From Trichoplax sp. H2 (Eukaryota; Placozoa; Uniplacotomia; Trichoplacea), in contig NOWV01000018.1 of the NCBI GenBank assembly GCA_003344405.1, forward strand, positions 791,401-855,400: a stretch of 64,000 bases of DNA, read 5' to 3'. Shown in pieces: positions 1 to 17,295 of this stretch. Made by a program: the position numbers and the translations under genes. The notes below the pieces were generated by a model. That model saw only the letters and a program-made list of their open reading frames with translations. It made no database searches and was not told the DNA's origin. Within the stretch, counting starts at the first letter, position 1. Each line of letters starts with the position of its first letter.

Positions 1-372
1 TCTCCTTCAAAATAAAATATGGCCATCATTCCAACTCATACTCTTACGCATGTCAGTTCCAAATTCCAATAAACTGTACTTGATATATTCGGGCATAAAA
101 GAAAAACCCGTCATACAACATCACTACTTCAGAATTAAAATTAAAACTTTCAAGGTAGATTTTAAAATCTTTGATGAAAATAAAACAAATAATAAGCTAA
201 GCGCTAAGGAATTTAAATACTGGTTTTTTATTAAGCAGATTATATATTAGTAGTCTTTAAGGCTAATTTTATGTCATCACGAAGCTGATATGATATTTAT
301 AAAAGACAAATATGAAGTAAGCTGATACGAAAATCGGTAAACCAATATCGTAACAGTATTTTCAAACTAGCC
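1..372. other. 3' flank of ALDH7A1, no gene seen
   Basis: AT-rich sequence downstream of the minus-strand ALDH7A1 stop. The only open frame of note (50-250, plus) has no recognisable motif, no signal peptide and codon use typical of random AT-rich DNA, so I do not call it a gene. Confidence 0.5.
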
Positions 373-4606
<4,234 letters not shown>

Positions 4607-4796
4607 GATTGAAAGTTGAGTTTGCTTGATTTTTGCGACGTTTTCTTCTAACTGGTGGATTGGAGCGTATAGTCACTGATACCTACAGTAGGCTAGAACA
4701 GGAGAATGTTGAACAGAGTGGAGACTAATAAGTTGGATAAATAGTTAATTAATTAATTCGGAATTAATCACCCGATCTGGTCTGAGGTATATTTAC

Positions 4797-4985
4797 CTAC
4801 TGTACAGTGTACAGTACAGTACAGTACAGTGCAAAAAGCGTCTCTGAACTCTAGAGGGACAAGGCAAAAACAATCTCTAGGGATTGACCGAATGAATTGT
4901 ACTGTACACTGTTCACTTGTCCAATCACCAGCTGGCATCAACAGGTCAGTACTGTAGAGTTGTACTGTACACTGTACACTAGTGA
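4797..4985. repeat. GTACAG/CTGTAC low-complexity cluster
   Basis: A run of pentamer-like GTACA units at about 4798-4832, then two further blocks (about 4896-4910 and 4961-4982) built from the same overlapping self-complementary words. The same words recur across the window, most densely at 48-52 kb. Confidence 0.75.
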
Positions 4986-5054
4986 GTTGTCCGCTTGGCC
5001 ACTGCAATAGAAAGAAAGAAAGCGTGTTATTACGTTTGATGGACACTTTGCCCT

Positions 5055-6165
5055 ATGTAGCTTTCCACTCTCGATCTGGCAAGGTTCAATCTTTCCAGCT
5101 GTTGGTGCAGTAGTATTTTGGAATACTGTCAATTATGCTGCAAATAAATTGAAATCATTGCATGCTACTGCACTAAAATTCCCTCCTTGTTAGACTGTAG
5201 AGTAGTACTCATATGTGGGTTTCCAGTGTCGATCTGGCAAGGTTCAATCTTTCCAGCTGTTAGTGCAGTTACTGCAGTAGTATTTTTGAATACTGTCAAT
5301 GAGTGCATGCTGCAAATAAATTGAAATCATTGCATGCTACTGCACTAAATTACCTCCTTGTTAGACTGTAGAGTAGTACTTACATGCCAGTTTCCCACTG
5401 CCGATCTACCAGGGTTGAGGGTTTTCACCTTTTAGTACAGTAGTATTCTTGAATACTGTTAACCATACTGCAAATGAATTGAAATCATTGCATGCTACTG
5501 CACTAATTTACCTCCTTGTTAGACGGTAGAGTAGTACTCATATGTGGGTTTCCACTGCCGATCTACCAGAGTTGAGGGTTTCCACCTTTTAGTACAGTAG
5601 TATTTTTGAATACTGTTAACCATACTGCAAATGAATTGAAATCATTGCATGCTACTGCACTAAATTCCCTCCTTGTTAGAATGTAGAGTAGTACTCATAT
5701 GTGGGTTTCCACTGCCGATCTACCAGAGTTGAGGGTTTCCACCTTTTAGTATAGTAGTATTTTTGAATACTGTCAATTATACTGCAAATGAATTGAAATC
5801 ATTGCATGCTACTGTACTAAAATTCCCTCCTTGTTAGAATGTAGAGTAGTACTCATATGTGGGTTTTCCAGTGTCGATCTGGCAAGGTTCAATCTTTCCA
5901 GCTGTTAGTGCAGTAGTATTTTTGAATACTGTCAATTATACTGCAAATGAATTGAAATCATTGCATGCTACTGTACTAAAATTCCCTCCTTGTTAGAATG
6001 TAGAGTAGTACTCATATGTGGGTTTTCCAGTGTCGATCTGGCAAGGTTTAATGTTTCCAGCTGTTAGTGCAGTAGTATTTTTGAATACTGTCAATACTGT
6101 CAATCATACTGCCAATGAATTAAAATCACTGCATGCTACTGTACTAAATTCTCTCCTATGTATAT
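5055..6165. repeat. seven-copy minisatellite, period about 157-172 bp
   Basis: The anchor CATGCTACTG occurs at 5161, 5333, 5491, 5648, 5805, 5964 and 6132, giving spacings of 172, 158, 157, 157, 159 and 168. Each unit also holds CCTCCTTGTTAGA, GTAGAGTAGTACT, a CGATCT core and an imperfect AGTATT...AATACT inverted repeat. Two unit subtypes are visible: one with GGCAAGGTTCAATCTTTCC, the other with ACCAGAGTTGAGGGTTTCC. The outer units are more diverged than the inner ones. Confidence 0.95.
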
Positions 6166-6793
6166 AATTATCATTCATCTGTAAGCCTCCCTGAATTATT
6201 AAATAATTGCAAATCGGAAAGACAGTGTGTTATTAGATGTAAAATATGGCAGTAGTTAAGAACCCTTTGGTGAAACGCTGTTAATCATCCAAAATACAGC
6301 AGCTTTAATTTCACTATTTAGTGGTAAACGTTGTAGTTATTTACTGTCGTTATTAATTCGGTTTAGTGTAGGTAAAACCATGTACTGTCCGCATCCATAC
6401 CATACAATCAGTAGCTGATAGTACAAGGTTTAGTTCTGGTTGCAAACTAAACCAAGATTTTTTAGCAATTAAATCCAAACCAACTAATTTACTCGTGTAG
6501 CCTATGCTGAAGAATAGTTGGAGGGGCTGCAAGAACATGGCCGCCTCGCCTAGCGCTTTTCGCCAGTATAGTGTTCTACAATTCTACCAGTACAAGGTAT
6601 TATACAGTACTTACGGCACTGAATGGGGTACACCCATCCTGTACAGTACAGTATAGATCTATAGAAATCAATCAATAACTTACATAACTGCTATACTAAA
6701 ACTAGTAATAATATGCTGCAGTGGTGTACCTCTCATCTTGCTGCATCAAGTACGAGAAGTAATTGGTGCCCACTCTGCAGCTAAAGGCGCGTT

Positions 6794-9700
6794 ATGGCTG
6801 CAGGTTTGGTAGCGACCTTGCGGAAATCAGCAAGGATTTTAGGCAGTAAGTGTTGAGTTAGCAATAAGTGTGTCTATTCGTATAGCATTCTTATATCTGA
6901 ACCCGTTGTAGGCAATTTGTTGCAACTTGCAATCTCGTAAAAGCCACAGTAGAGTGCAGTCTTATTTCAACTTGTACAGGTTATGCAGAACGAGATAGCA
7001 TAGTAAGAGTTTGCCTGGAAGATTTCTTCATAGCTTGTATTAACGTACGATTTCCTACTACAAATGGCTACTATTGTAGCTATAGCCAAGTACAGCTTTG
7101 CAGTGTGTATGAATTATATATGCAGTTTAAATAACACATGGTAGACCAGCACTTATGCTATGTATACGCGTATGTATTGGCATCTTAATTAATAGGGTCC
7201 TACAGCGATCAAGTTGGATATCATAGACTTAAAATTTGGTCGCAGGAAGCTGCTAAACAACCAAATCAAGCATCGACGGATCAAAGTCAAATTCGTATCA
7301 GATTACTGGATGGGCAGCATACATTCGGAACCAGTTACATAACGACTCCTCTTGAGGTTGCTCAAGGTAAGATTCGTTTATCGATTACACAATTATGATA
7401 GTATACTAATGCATTTGAGACTCAAGTAACCGTTGCAATTGACCACCTATTAATCATCTTACCTTTATTGGGATAGCAATTTCAAAGCAGTTATCTAAAG
7501 AAGTTGTCGTTGCTGTTGTTGATAACTCAATCTGGGATCTACAAGCTCCCTTAACTAATGATTGCAGCCTTAAATTATTAAAATTTCGCGATGATCCACT
7601 AGCAAAACAGGTAAAAGTATCACACTGTAAGATCGGTTGTTATGCGTACAATACGCTTAGGTAAATCACTGCAGTTTCGTATTTTGAGAAGTTTAATCAT
7701 ATGAGTAGATTAAGACTGATTTTAGGATGCTATTGAGTTCATATTGTTGACCTCCATCGTGTCATCCATTCCTGCTAGGTATTTTGGCATTCATCATCGC
7801 ATTTGTTAGGTTATGCGATGGAAAAGCTTTATGGTAGTGAGGTTCCAGTACAATTATGTAACGGTCCTCCACTAGAACAAGGTAATGTTTCTCTACCAGA
7901 GGTCTGATGTGTCTTTTTAAAAGAAATCATTTTTATTAATCTAGTCTTTGTACATATAATGCTTATTTTACAGGTGGATTCTATTATGATGCCTATATGG
8001 GCGATAAAACTATAAAGCAGGCAAATGACTATCAATTTCCAATCTTGATTGAGATTTAAACTATAACGTGAACAGTTGTTGACATTAATGGTATTAACAG
8101 TACATAACTGTATGTAGGGGGACTTGAATAAGTTAGAAAAAATTACTGTTGATCTCGTAAAAGAGAACCTTTCTTTTGAAAGAATGGAATTAACTATAAA
8201 TGCTGCACTGGAAATGTTTCGATACAATCCGTAAGTTCTTAATTGCTGAGTAAATCTAGCGTTGTCTACAGTATACATTAAATTTTCGGCTAGGATTATA
8301 CTTACCTCCAAAATTTGTGCCATAAAGGTATAAAATAGAGATTATCAAGAAATTGGATCCTGGTGATACCATAACCGCATATAAGTGTGGAGATTTCATA
8401 GACCTATGTCGAGGGCCACATCTTCCTAGAACAGGAATGATTAAGGCAATTGCTATGACAAAGGAATCCAGTGTGCACAAGAGTGGAGACACTAGTTCTG
8501 TAAGTAGACTGAATGCAAATTTCATGTTATACTCATGCAACACTACAATCAAACTTATTCTGTAAGAGATCTAACCAATGTGATTTTTAGGCGCAACTGC
8601 AGCGCGTATATGGGATAGCGTTTCCGAAAAAAGATCTGGTATTTTAAATCGTTTCTATCACGAACCAAAATTTTATTATTGCTAGTATTCACAGAACTTT
8701 TATTGTCGTTTCTTAACAGCTTAAGGATTGGCTTAAAATGCAACAAGAAGCTAAGGTTCTAGTAGTTATATTTCTATACGCTCTCTTTTATCATCATGTC
8801 TTACATCGATTCATTTTACGAATTGACTCGTTGCTATATTCTATTACAGGAGCGTGACCACCGTACCATTGGAAAAGACCAGAAACTGTTTTTCTTTAAT
8901 CCTTTGAGGTAAAATTAAGTCTATGATTCTATGTGCATACCAATTTTAGAATCATCAGGTAGATTACTTATCATTGGTTAAAAATATTTTCGGTTCGCAG
9001 CCCTGGTAATGCTTTTTTACTGCCACATGGATTGAGAATTATAAATAAATTAAAAAATTTCTTAAAAGATGAATACAGGTAATGGGGAATTATGATATGA
9101 ACTCACTTACAGTTAATGAAATACAGATCTGATTTGGAATTACATTAACTTTGATATTGGTATAACTATCTTCTGAATAGGGTTCGCGGATACCACGAGG
9201 TATGCAATACTAGTAAGCGTAAGCTAATTCTCGTTTTCACATAAGTGCAATAATGCTGTCGTTTTATTGTGTGTATCTTTATATCAATTAATACTCCTAA
9301 GTTTTATCAACTCAAGCAAGGAACAAGAGTAGTGATGAATTAAGATATCATTCTGGATCTTTAGGTAGAAACACCGTTAACTTTTAATCAAGAGCTTTGG
9401 GTGCAATCTGGTCATTGGGATCATTATAGTGACGACATGTTTCGGCTGCAATCTGATCCAGTACATTACTATATATACTACAGCTTGATATCAAATAGTT
9501 ATAACATTCATAATTTGACTGATTTCTAAGTAGGTGAACATTATATTGTGCAGGTCATTACTAAGTTTTATATTTAAATGATATTACTATAGCAAGATCA
9601 TGAAAATCGGGGCTCAATTAGCCTTAAACCTATGAACTGTCCCGGACACTGTCTAATTTTCGGTAATGAGCGACATTCCTATCGTGATCTTCCAGTCCGA

Positions 9701-11594
9701 TTAGCGGAATTTAGCGCTTTGCATAGGTAAGTGACACACAGTTAACGTCAACATGTGTATAATTCAGCATTCTATCGACTTTAGTAGCTTTACATTCATC
9801 TTGTAATGTTGTAATTACAGGCCTTTACAGAGGATTCAAGTATTTATGCTTTACTGACTATAATTGATATTCTTACTGTCAAATAATTAGAGATGAACCT
9901 TCAGGCTCGTTGGGTGGATTAACACGCTTACGTCAGTTTCATCAAGACGATGCCCATATCTTTTGTACTAAAGATCAAATCGGGGAAGAAGTTCAGTAAG
10001 TTCGAGGGTTCAATATTAAGTAAGCTACGGATATCAATATTTTTATTAGCATACGACTATTGAACCTTACACGCACTAAAATAATAGGTTTATTGGACAT
10101 GCAAATGTGTTCACTATTACTATCTGCTAAAGATTATTCTTTTCGATTATTTAGGGATTGTTTGGATTTAATCAATAAGGCGTATTCGATATTCGGTAAT
10201 TAATTGAAAGTATTATTTCCTTCACACCTCTAGATACTTATTTTTATTGTAATAATAGATTTTAATTATACGATGAAGCTATCAACTCGCCCGAAAGGAT
10301 ACCTTGGAGAAACTGCTGTTTGGGAAGAGGCTGTAAGATAGTGCTACAGATTATTTATTTTGCCAAAATTATAGATTTAATAATGCTCGTATTGCTCACT
10401 AAAAGCTGCTTAAATTCAAATGGTTGAAATGATTATTGCATTAATTTTAGGAAAATCGACTAGTTAATATTTTGAATAGCACTGGAAAAGAATGGAGTGT
10501 AAACGATGGAGGTAAGTTATATCTCATATTAACAGGAATATAGCCTAGCTAGCTGTAAGTAACTTCGGCGGTAGTTATGACGTGATTACATTTAAATTTT
10601 CAATAGATGGTGCTTTTTATGGACCAAAAATTGATGTAATGATTCAGGATGCTATTGGCAGGTTTGTTACTACATATTAACATTGATTGCGAGTGATCTG
10701 GTCGATGTAACTGTGACTGCTATAGTTTGCCTTGTTTTTAATTTACAGAAGTCATCAAACTGCTACCATACAACTAGACTTTCAACTACCCAAACGTTTT
10801 AATCTGCAGTTTATGAGTTCGTACATGAAAATTTATTGTGAACATTATTCAATGATGTATAATGACCGTACGTTTAATCAATTTAATACAATATTGCTAT
10901 TGATACTGACAGATTCATCTGGAGAGCTAGAACACCCCGTTATTATCCATCGTAGGTTTTCTATAGAATTATTTAAATTAGAACTAGAAGGAAAAGTTTT
11001 TACCTTACACTTCGTTAATTGTTAGATAATCTTATTTCTATTAGGAGCCATTTTCGGCTCATTTGAAAGATTTTTGGGAATATTGATTGAACATACTGCG
11101 GGAAATTGGCCATTTTGGATAAGCCCGAGACAGGTTACTGTCATATAATGCCAAAATAAATTTTGCTATATTACATTCATTTCTCTTACTAACATTCTTT
11201 GAAATTTTTCAGGTGTCTGTTTGCAGCGTTTCTGAGAGACATAATGATTACGCAAGAGAAATCTGCGACAGCCTTAAGATTAACGGCTTATACGCTGATT
11301 TAGATATTACTGATGTAGTTCTTAATCGAAAAATTCGACTATCGCGTTTAGCTGGTTATAATTACATTGCGGTCGTTGGCAAGGAGGAATTTGAAAGTAA
11401 GTAAAATTTTAAAATTTTTTCTTTTATCATGTGGTCCATAATTAAGCAGGCTTCGCCCTCGTTTTCTAATTCTAGGTAACACCATTAGTGTGCGAACAAG
11501 GACTGGCGATTTTTTACAAAGACAAAATTTATCAGATCTTTTGCAATTCTTTCGTAAACTTAATAGAGTAACTATGGACATATCAGAAGTTTAA
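6794..11594 (+). CDS. TARS2: threonyl-tRNA synthetase, probably mitochondrial or dual-targeted
   Basis: Class II synthetase charging tRNA-Thr. Exon 1 (6794-6845) encodes a basic amphipathic leader ([17 protein letters not shown]) and joins exon 2 (from 7196) in phase 1, producing an RSYS junction typical of a mitochondrial presequence. Domain order: TGS (about 7270-7610); editing N2 domain with [16 protein letters not shown] (7790-7840) and [10 protein letters not shown] (8395-8430); then the catalytic core. Core motifs are [12 protein letters not shown] (9400-9440), KPMNCPGHC (9625-9650), [16 protein letters not shown] (9918-9968), [10 protein letters not shown] (about 10613-10640), and motif 3 [11 protein letters not shown] split across exons near 10950/11045. 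The C-terminal anticodon-binding domain is 11130-11594. All three expected zinc ligands (Cys of NCPGH, His of DDAH, His of IIHR) are present. Around 18 exons, no break seen. Whether a separate cytosolic ThrRS exists cannot be told from this window. Confidence 0.92.
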
Positions 11595-13967
11595 TATTTA
11601 TTCCTAGATTGCGACTTTTATTAATATGCAATACTTATTAAAAAATGACAGTAAAATATCATGTATAAATAGCTACAATGAAAATTTGTTTTAATAAAAT
11701 CGAAATAAAGAGATTACAGGACTTGAATGACTGACTACTGATATTACTGCTACTATCTTATTGATCCCAGCAATACGTTTCTGGTAATGCATACGATGTA
11801 GTTTTGCTCTCTGCAATGTCAGCTACAGCGTTCTGGACGCTTGTGCTATATTTTAAATGTGAATTTGAAACAAGATTTTCTAAAGATTAGATCAGTCAGT
11901 CTGAATACCGAAATACGGTTGTTGGCGGTAAAGCAAGACGTTATCACAAAATCAGGAAGCTATGTTTCATAATGGCATTGTACATCAATCGCAATTAAAG
12001 CAATGGTGCTTTATGCAAATATTAAAAAAATGTATTTATATTAAAACTTTCTAGTATAGATTGTTGAAAAAATACGTAGTGAAAGTTTCGCTCAATTCAC
12101 ATAAAAAATTGCTTTTTGTTTAGTGAATTCACTAATTTTACTTAAACTCTGGGCTATTTGAGCCTTGAACGATCCGATTATGGAGTTAAAAGATATATAT
12201 TGCAATTATAAAGCTACTACGGATAAAATCTAAAATAGTGCTCGTTAGGACTATCATCATTAAAGTAAATTTTATGAACAAGTAAAACAAAATCACATGG
12301 CGGTCACATTTCAGATAAATTCAGTTACTAGCCTTACCAGTTTTAGACTGATAGCTAGTTAACGAGCGCGAGTATGAAGTACCGTAGGCAAAAAGCTAAG
12401 TGTGTAAATACTATTTTACTTATTACATACTTGCATTTAATTATATTATAATATCATAATATATATATATATATAATACATGAAATGTTAAATAGTCAGT
12501 TGAATTGTACTCTTTGCTGTAATGAATGTTGGTCAGATTGCGCTACAGGTTGGTAAAATGATCTTCTACTGAACTAATTCATGATAAAGACCCTTATTCT
12601 ATTGATAGGCATAATCCAATCAATGACTTTATTGATATTACGCGATTGAATTTATTGTGTTTTAGACTGAAATTACCATTTATTTACAGTACTAAAAGAC
12701 AGTAAGTCAGCAGTTCAATCGCATCTTATTACAAAGTAAATACGCTTACGTTTTTGTTACTATGGAATAAAAGAACTGTATTGGCATTCTATTGACGTTT
12801 ATGAATTATGAATAATAATGTTAATTAATTATGAATAAAATTGTCATTGTTTAGAAGGCAATATTATAGTTGATAGTGGCCAAAGCTTAGAAATCACATC
12901 GGTAAAATATGATTACCATAGCAACCGGCAGATCATCAACGCTAGCTCAATTCGAGTAACTTCATCAAGTTTGGCAAAATGAACTAATAGATTTCCTCCA
13001 TTAAGGCAAAAATTGAGAAGAAATTGGTGAGCTTTAGTATTATTAACTAACTACCAATGATTTAAGTTTACGGTTAAGTTATACGATTATCGAAACTTCA
13101 TTTCAATTCACATTAATACCATTTTAATCCATGATTTATACATAATTAGTGTATCGCATTATAAAACGTTCATGGGTATATCAAATTTAATGGCAGAACG
13201 GTGTAGTATAATATGCGATCGAAGAGTATCATCATATCGACAAAATTTCCAACGAATGTTGATATAAATGTCTTTATTTCGCTTAATATTTGAGATTTGT
13301 GTCATTGAGTCCATAACATATGACTGAAATTTATTATGGTATCATAAATATCATTAGAGTAAGGGAAACGTCAAGTACCACAATAATATTAAGCATGCAT
13401 TCGACAAATACTTAAAAGGTTGTTACGAAATTGTCTATAATTACTACAAATTGCAATCTATCGTATGAGATATCTCACATACCCGTAGCGAAATCAAAGT
13501 TGATAGTGATTGTTTATTTGATCGAATATGCGCCAATATACTTGCAAGGCTACTTGAAGAATAAGAGTACTGTAAACAAAAATTTCGATATTTTATGTAA
13601 CTAGGTTCTATCTGTATTTCTATATAATGAAGTGTAGTTCTGTCTAAACTAAATTTCTTGCGTATGCTTTATAATAAGCAACTTGCGGCTATTATGGAGT
13701 TTATGGATCACGTAGTTTGCATTAAGGCAAAGGCAATAGGTTGAGGATAATTTTTACGGGAAGTTTAATGGGATTTGTATGGTCTCTCTTCCACATAATA
13801 TTACTTTAAATATTAATCCATCAATAATTACTTCTGATGCGCTTTCTTAATAAGATTATTTAGTATAATCAATAAAATTTGTGTTTATAAATAACCACTT
13901 TTTTTAATTTATTGCAAAATCGAATATCAAAATAGCAGACATTATAGTGTACGGCCTTTAGAGAACG
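11595..13967. other. intergenic, no gene seen
   Basis: AT-rich spacer between ThrRS and the PPP1R32-like gene. AATAAA-like words at about 11692-11710 may be the ThrRS polyadenylation region. A short (TA)n run sits near 12460-12475. No exon with conserved content was recognised on either strand. Confidence 0.55.
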
Positions 13968-16900
13968 ATGGGACGTTTGCCAGTTGGAAAGGCTACTGGT
14001 CATGTTTTGGCCAGTCAAAGTGCGGATATTGACTTAAATCGGTTCTACGTTACAGCTTATTCGACAAATTATAATAAAAAAGAATTCGAACCAAAACCTG
14101 GTCGACACATTGGGACTGGTTACGCTAGTAATCTAAGGTCTGCAATAGGATATAGTAAAAAATTGGATGATGTTGACAATCCAGCTATGGGGTAAGATGG
14201 TTTCTATCCGTAATAAAATATATGTATATAAAATACAGTAATATTACTAATTTATCATAAGACTTGGACGGGCTGATTTTTGAATACGTTTTTGAAATTA
14301 AGGCTATAAATGTTGTTTAAATATGATACTAATCGTGATACGGTTCATGATAGACAAATACTTGTGGATGCTTACGCCAGTGGAACATTATTAAGAGATT
14401 ATAAGGGATCTGTTCTGGCTGATGGCAAAGAAGCATTACCTAGTATCCATATGCAAACTTTGAGTGGTTTCGCGAAAGATATTCCAAAAACATTAACAGT
14501 CAGTAAAGAGGTAAAAGCATACTATAAGGGAAACAATAAACTAAATGTTTCCTTCACAGTACCTGTCTTCCTAAAATGACAATTTCACTGTAACTTTATA
14601 TTATCCTTGCTTTTAGGTTAAACAGTCATTCTTTGATACCGATGGATCTAACAGTTTATTGCCTAAGCATCGAGCTCTCCTCTCAACACTCAAAAAGCAT
14701 GATCCAATTCGCGATGAAAATGAGGGCTATGTAAATTATTTACGATTGTTATTCTGTTACAAAACACAATCAATAATGTATAATTGCAATTTTGCTCGAT
14801 TATTCATCTTACGGATAATTTCTTAGTTTAGTCTCAAACTGTTATATTACATAAAAATATTTATGTGCATTAATGTTTCTGACTCGATTAAACTCAAAGG
14901 GCCCTGGTTACATGAAATCAGAAACCCTTGCCAAATTTCAGGGACAATCTCTACGTAGAGGTATGAGCCGTGTAATAAAGAAAAAATGAGATAAACTCTA
15001 TAAAATACAAAATTATTAGTAAATGTTTTGATAATTTATTGCTTTAAAATCTACTCTAAACTTTTTATATCTTACCGATGTGAACAGCTAATACGGCTGA
15101 TAGTACTATCGGTCGTAAAGAATTATCTGGTTTCTCCAAAGCATTTACGACGGAACCAATTACCTTTAGGGCATACACCGCTAAGGTAGAAAATACGAAA
15201 CTTCCTACTGTACGTTATCTCGTAAATTAGGAACTAATTTAAAATTCCAATCAATTTTCTAGCCAAATTATAGGCTACCTGATAGTGTAATGAGGCAAGA
15301 TTTTTCAAGTATTAAGAATTTATCTGTAAGTTTTGGCTTAAAATGGAAATATCCTCGTTGATACCAGACATTATCTGGCATATAGTGTTATATTCACTTG
15401 GAAATCTTGGGAAGCTAACAATAATAAGAAAATTTTCTTTAAGATAAAAATTTATACTATTTTGTCTGCTTGATATTTATTAAAGATTTAGCATTAACAA
15501 ATTGCACTTGGTGGTTAAAGTTTTAACGAATTTGATGATGGTAACTAAATATACGCGTGTTGTTGCATATGTTAACGTTTCGTAGGGGAAAGAAACATTC
15601 CCATCTATTGCAAGCCGTGGTCGACGTTCAGATGGCTATACTGAAGGGACAACGACCAAGAACGTGTATTTGGAAAACAGTAATTTTCATGTAAGAGAAT
15701 TAAATAACTGGACCAGTGTAGTGGTGATAAATAAAGAATTACTAACAACGAGATGGATGTAGTTTTACCGAAGATTTACTGCTCGAGTACAATTTTAAAA
15801 TGTAAAATTTTGAAGTGAAAATTACACTGTCATCTTTAATTGCTTGATAAATAGGGATTTACTGATCAAGAGGATCTCCATCCCAAAGTCAGAGACTATT
15901 TAAAAAAGAAGGATCCTCTGGAATACGTTAACATCACGAATCCTACCAGGAATATAAAGTAAATGATACAACTATTAAGGCTATTTTATGTTTAGCTTTC
16001 TTCGGTTTTTACTATATTTACGTGAAAACAGATTTACACAATAATTTGTAGAATAGCTACAGTTGTGAAGATATATATTGTACTGCAATTAATGAGATTA
16101 CAGTATACTTATATCTTAATTAGCATCGAATAATTGGACTGTATAGTATTTGCGATGTTTAAAATGTCATCATGACATATATCCGATGAAAAAAATTTAA
16201 AGATAGTCGCTAACTGTTAAAGTCAATTCTTAAGGCTAAGCGCAGTATTTTTCCCCTGATATAAAATACCATAGTTTCCGAATACTTCTAATAAATATAG
16301 TAAATCGAAGCAAACTGGGGGAAAATCGTAGTATCTAATAGTTAGCCCTTCCACGTTATACTATACCTATCTTTTGCACAAAGTAAGATACGCTGTCATA
16401 GCATTTTTTCAATGGTATTGAGAAGTTTTCGTGACTCTTTTTCTTCCAATTCGCTTGGCAGTTTGAACAAGATCCAATTTGATGGCAGATTGGTTCGAGA
16501 CAAGTCTAATAGTGAAAAAATTGGTCTTGTTAAATATGGCAATAAGGTAATTAGTAGCAACGTTAAGATGAAGTACATCTAAATATTTCACTTTTAATCA
16601 GTAATAATTTTATAAAGCTAATGATAAATAACAGAGTTCTATCGTTTTAGGAACTATCTGGATTTACAACTAATAATATATCGAAAATTAACAATTTCGA
16701 TAGAGCAAATGCCGCAGAGGGTTTTTTGACTACTTACAACGCCAAGTATATACTAGTTATAGTAGATAATTAATAAATAGCTAAAGTAATTGACAATGTT
16801 AACCTTTATTTGATTTATAATTATGATAATTCTCTAAGGTCTTTAAATTAACTTAATTAAGTAAAGTAATTAAATTTTGGTCTAGATGTGCATGTAATTT

Positions 16901-17295
16901 GTTTCCTAATCATTAATTTATATATTTATTTCATCGCATTAAAATTTTTGCTAAGCCTTAAAGTTATTCCTTCTTAGGTTTAGGAACGTGAATTCAGGGA
17001 AAAATTTTTCGCAGAGATCTCCTGCCAATATTAATCCAGCAAAGCCTGATGGATACACCAAAAGCATCCAAGTTCATAAGAGTTCCGATACAACAGCTGC
17101 GCTTCGGAAGTTGAATCCTTATGTCGCAAGGTAATCTAATCGATATTAAATTCAGAAACTATCGTTTGTTGCCTGTATTATTTCAGATTAATATTAATAG
17201 CTTTCTCATTTATCGAATATTGTTCTAGGAGTATCAAGCGTCGGGATCCTTATTATGATGATCATGTCTATGATCATAAAATACGTAGAAAGTAA
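13968..17295 (+). CDS. PPP1R32: PPP1R32/SAXO4-like axonemal microtubule-stabiliser family protein
   Basis: Twelve-exon model of 454 codons: 13968-14191, 14354-14510, 14617-14730, 14900-14960, 15088-15185, 15263-15325, 15586-15690, 15855-15958, 16423-16546, 16651-16745, 16978-17130, 17229-17295; the phases sum correctly. The N-terminus is MGRLPVG, then FYVTAYSTNY, HIGTGYASN and DNPAMG, which match vertebrate PPP1R32 (IIIG9, C11orf66) in order and spacing. Further matches are the recurring [L/T]SGF modules (LSGFAKD, LSGFSKAF, LSGFTTNN) and the late LTTYNAK. The family is cilium- and axoneme-associated and binds PP1 in mammals; function here is by homology. Exon 2 starts at 14354, not at the in-frame Met at 14310, because a stop lies just before that Met and the 14354 acceptor restores the family alignment. 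Confidence 0.85.

Larger units (their letters stand above)
4607..6793. other. bidirectional spacer between ALDH7A1 and ThrRS
   Basis: 2.2-kb divergent intergenic region. It must carry both promoters, but no TATA box or other element stands out. It contains GTACAG/CTGTAC-rich DNA at the left, a seven-copy minisatellite in the middle, and a stretch at 6170-6793 with no gene. Short minus-strand open frames at 4768-5132 read through the repeats and are not coding. Confidence 0.7.

Noticed and set aside
14310-14353. Met at 14310 as the start of a separate gene or exon of the PPP1R32-like protein
   Set aside because: A stop lies directly upstream and no acceptor precedes it; the acceptor at 14353/14354 restores phase and matches the family spacing.
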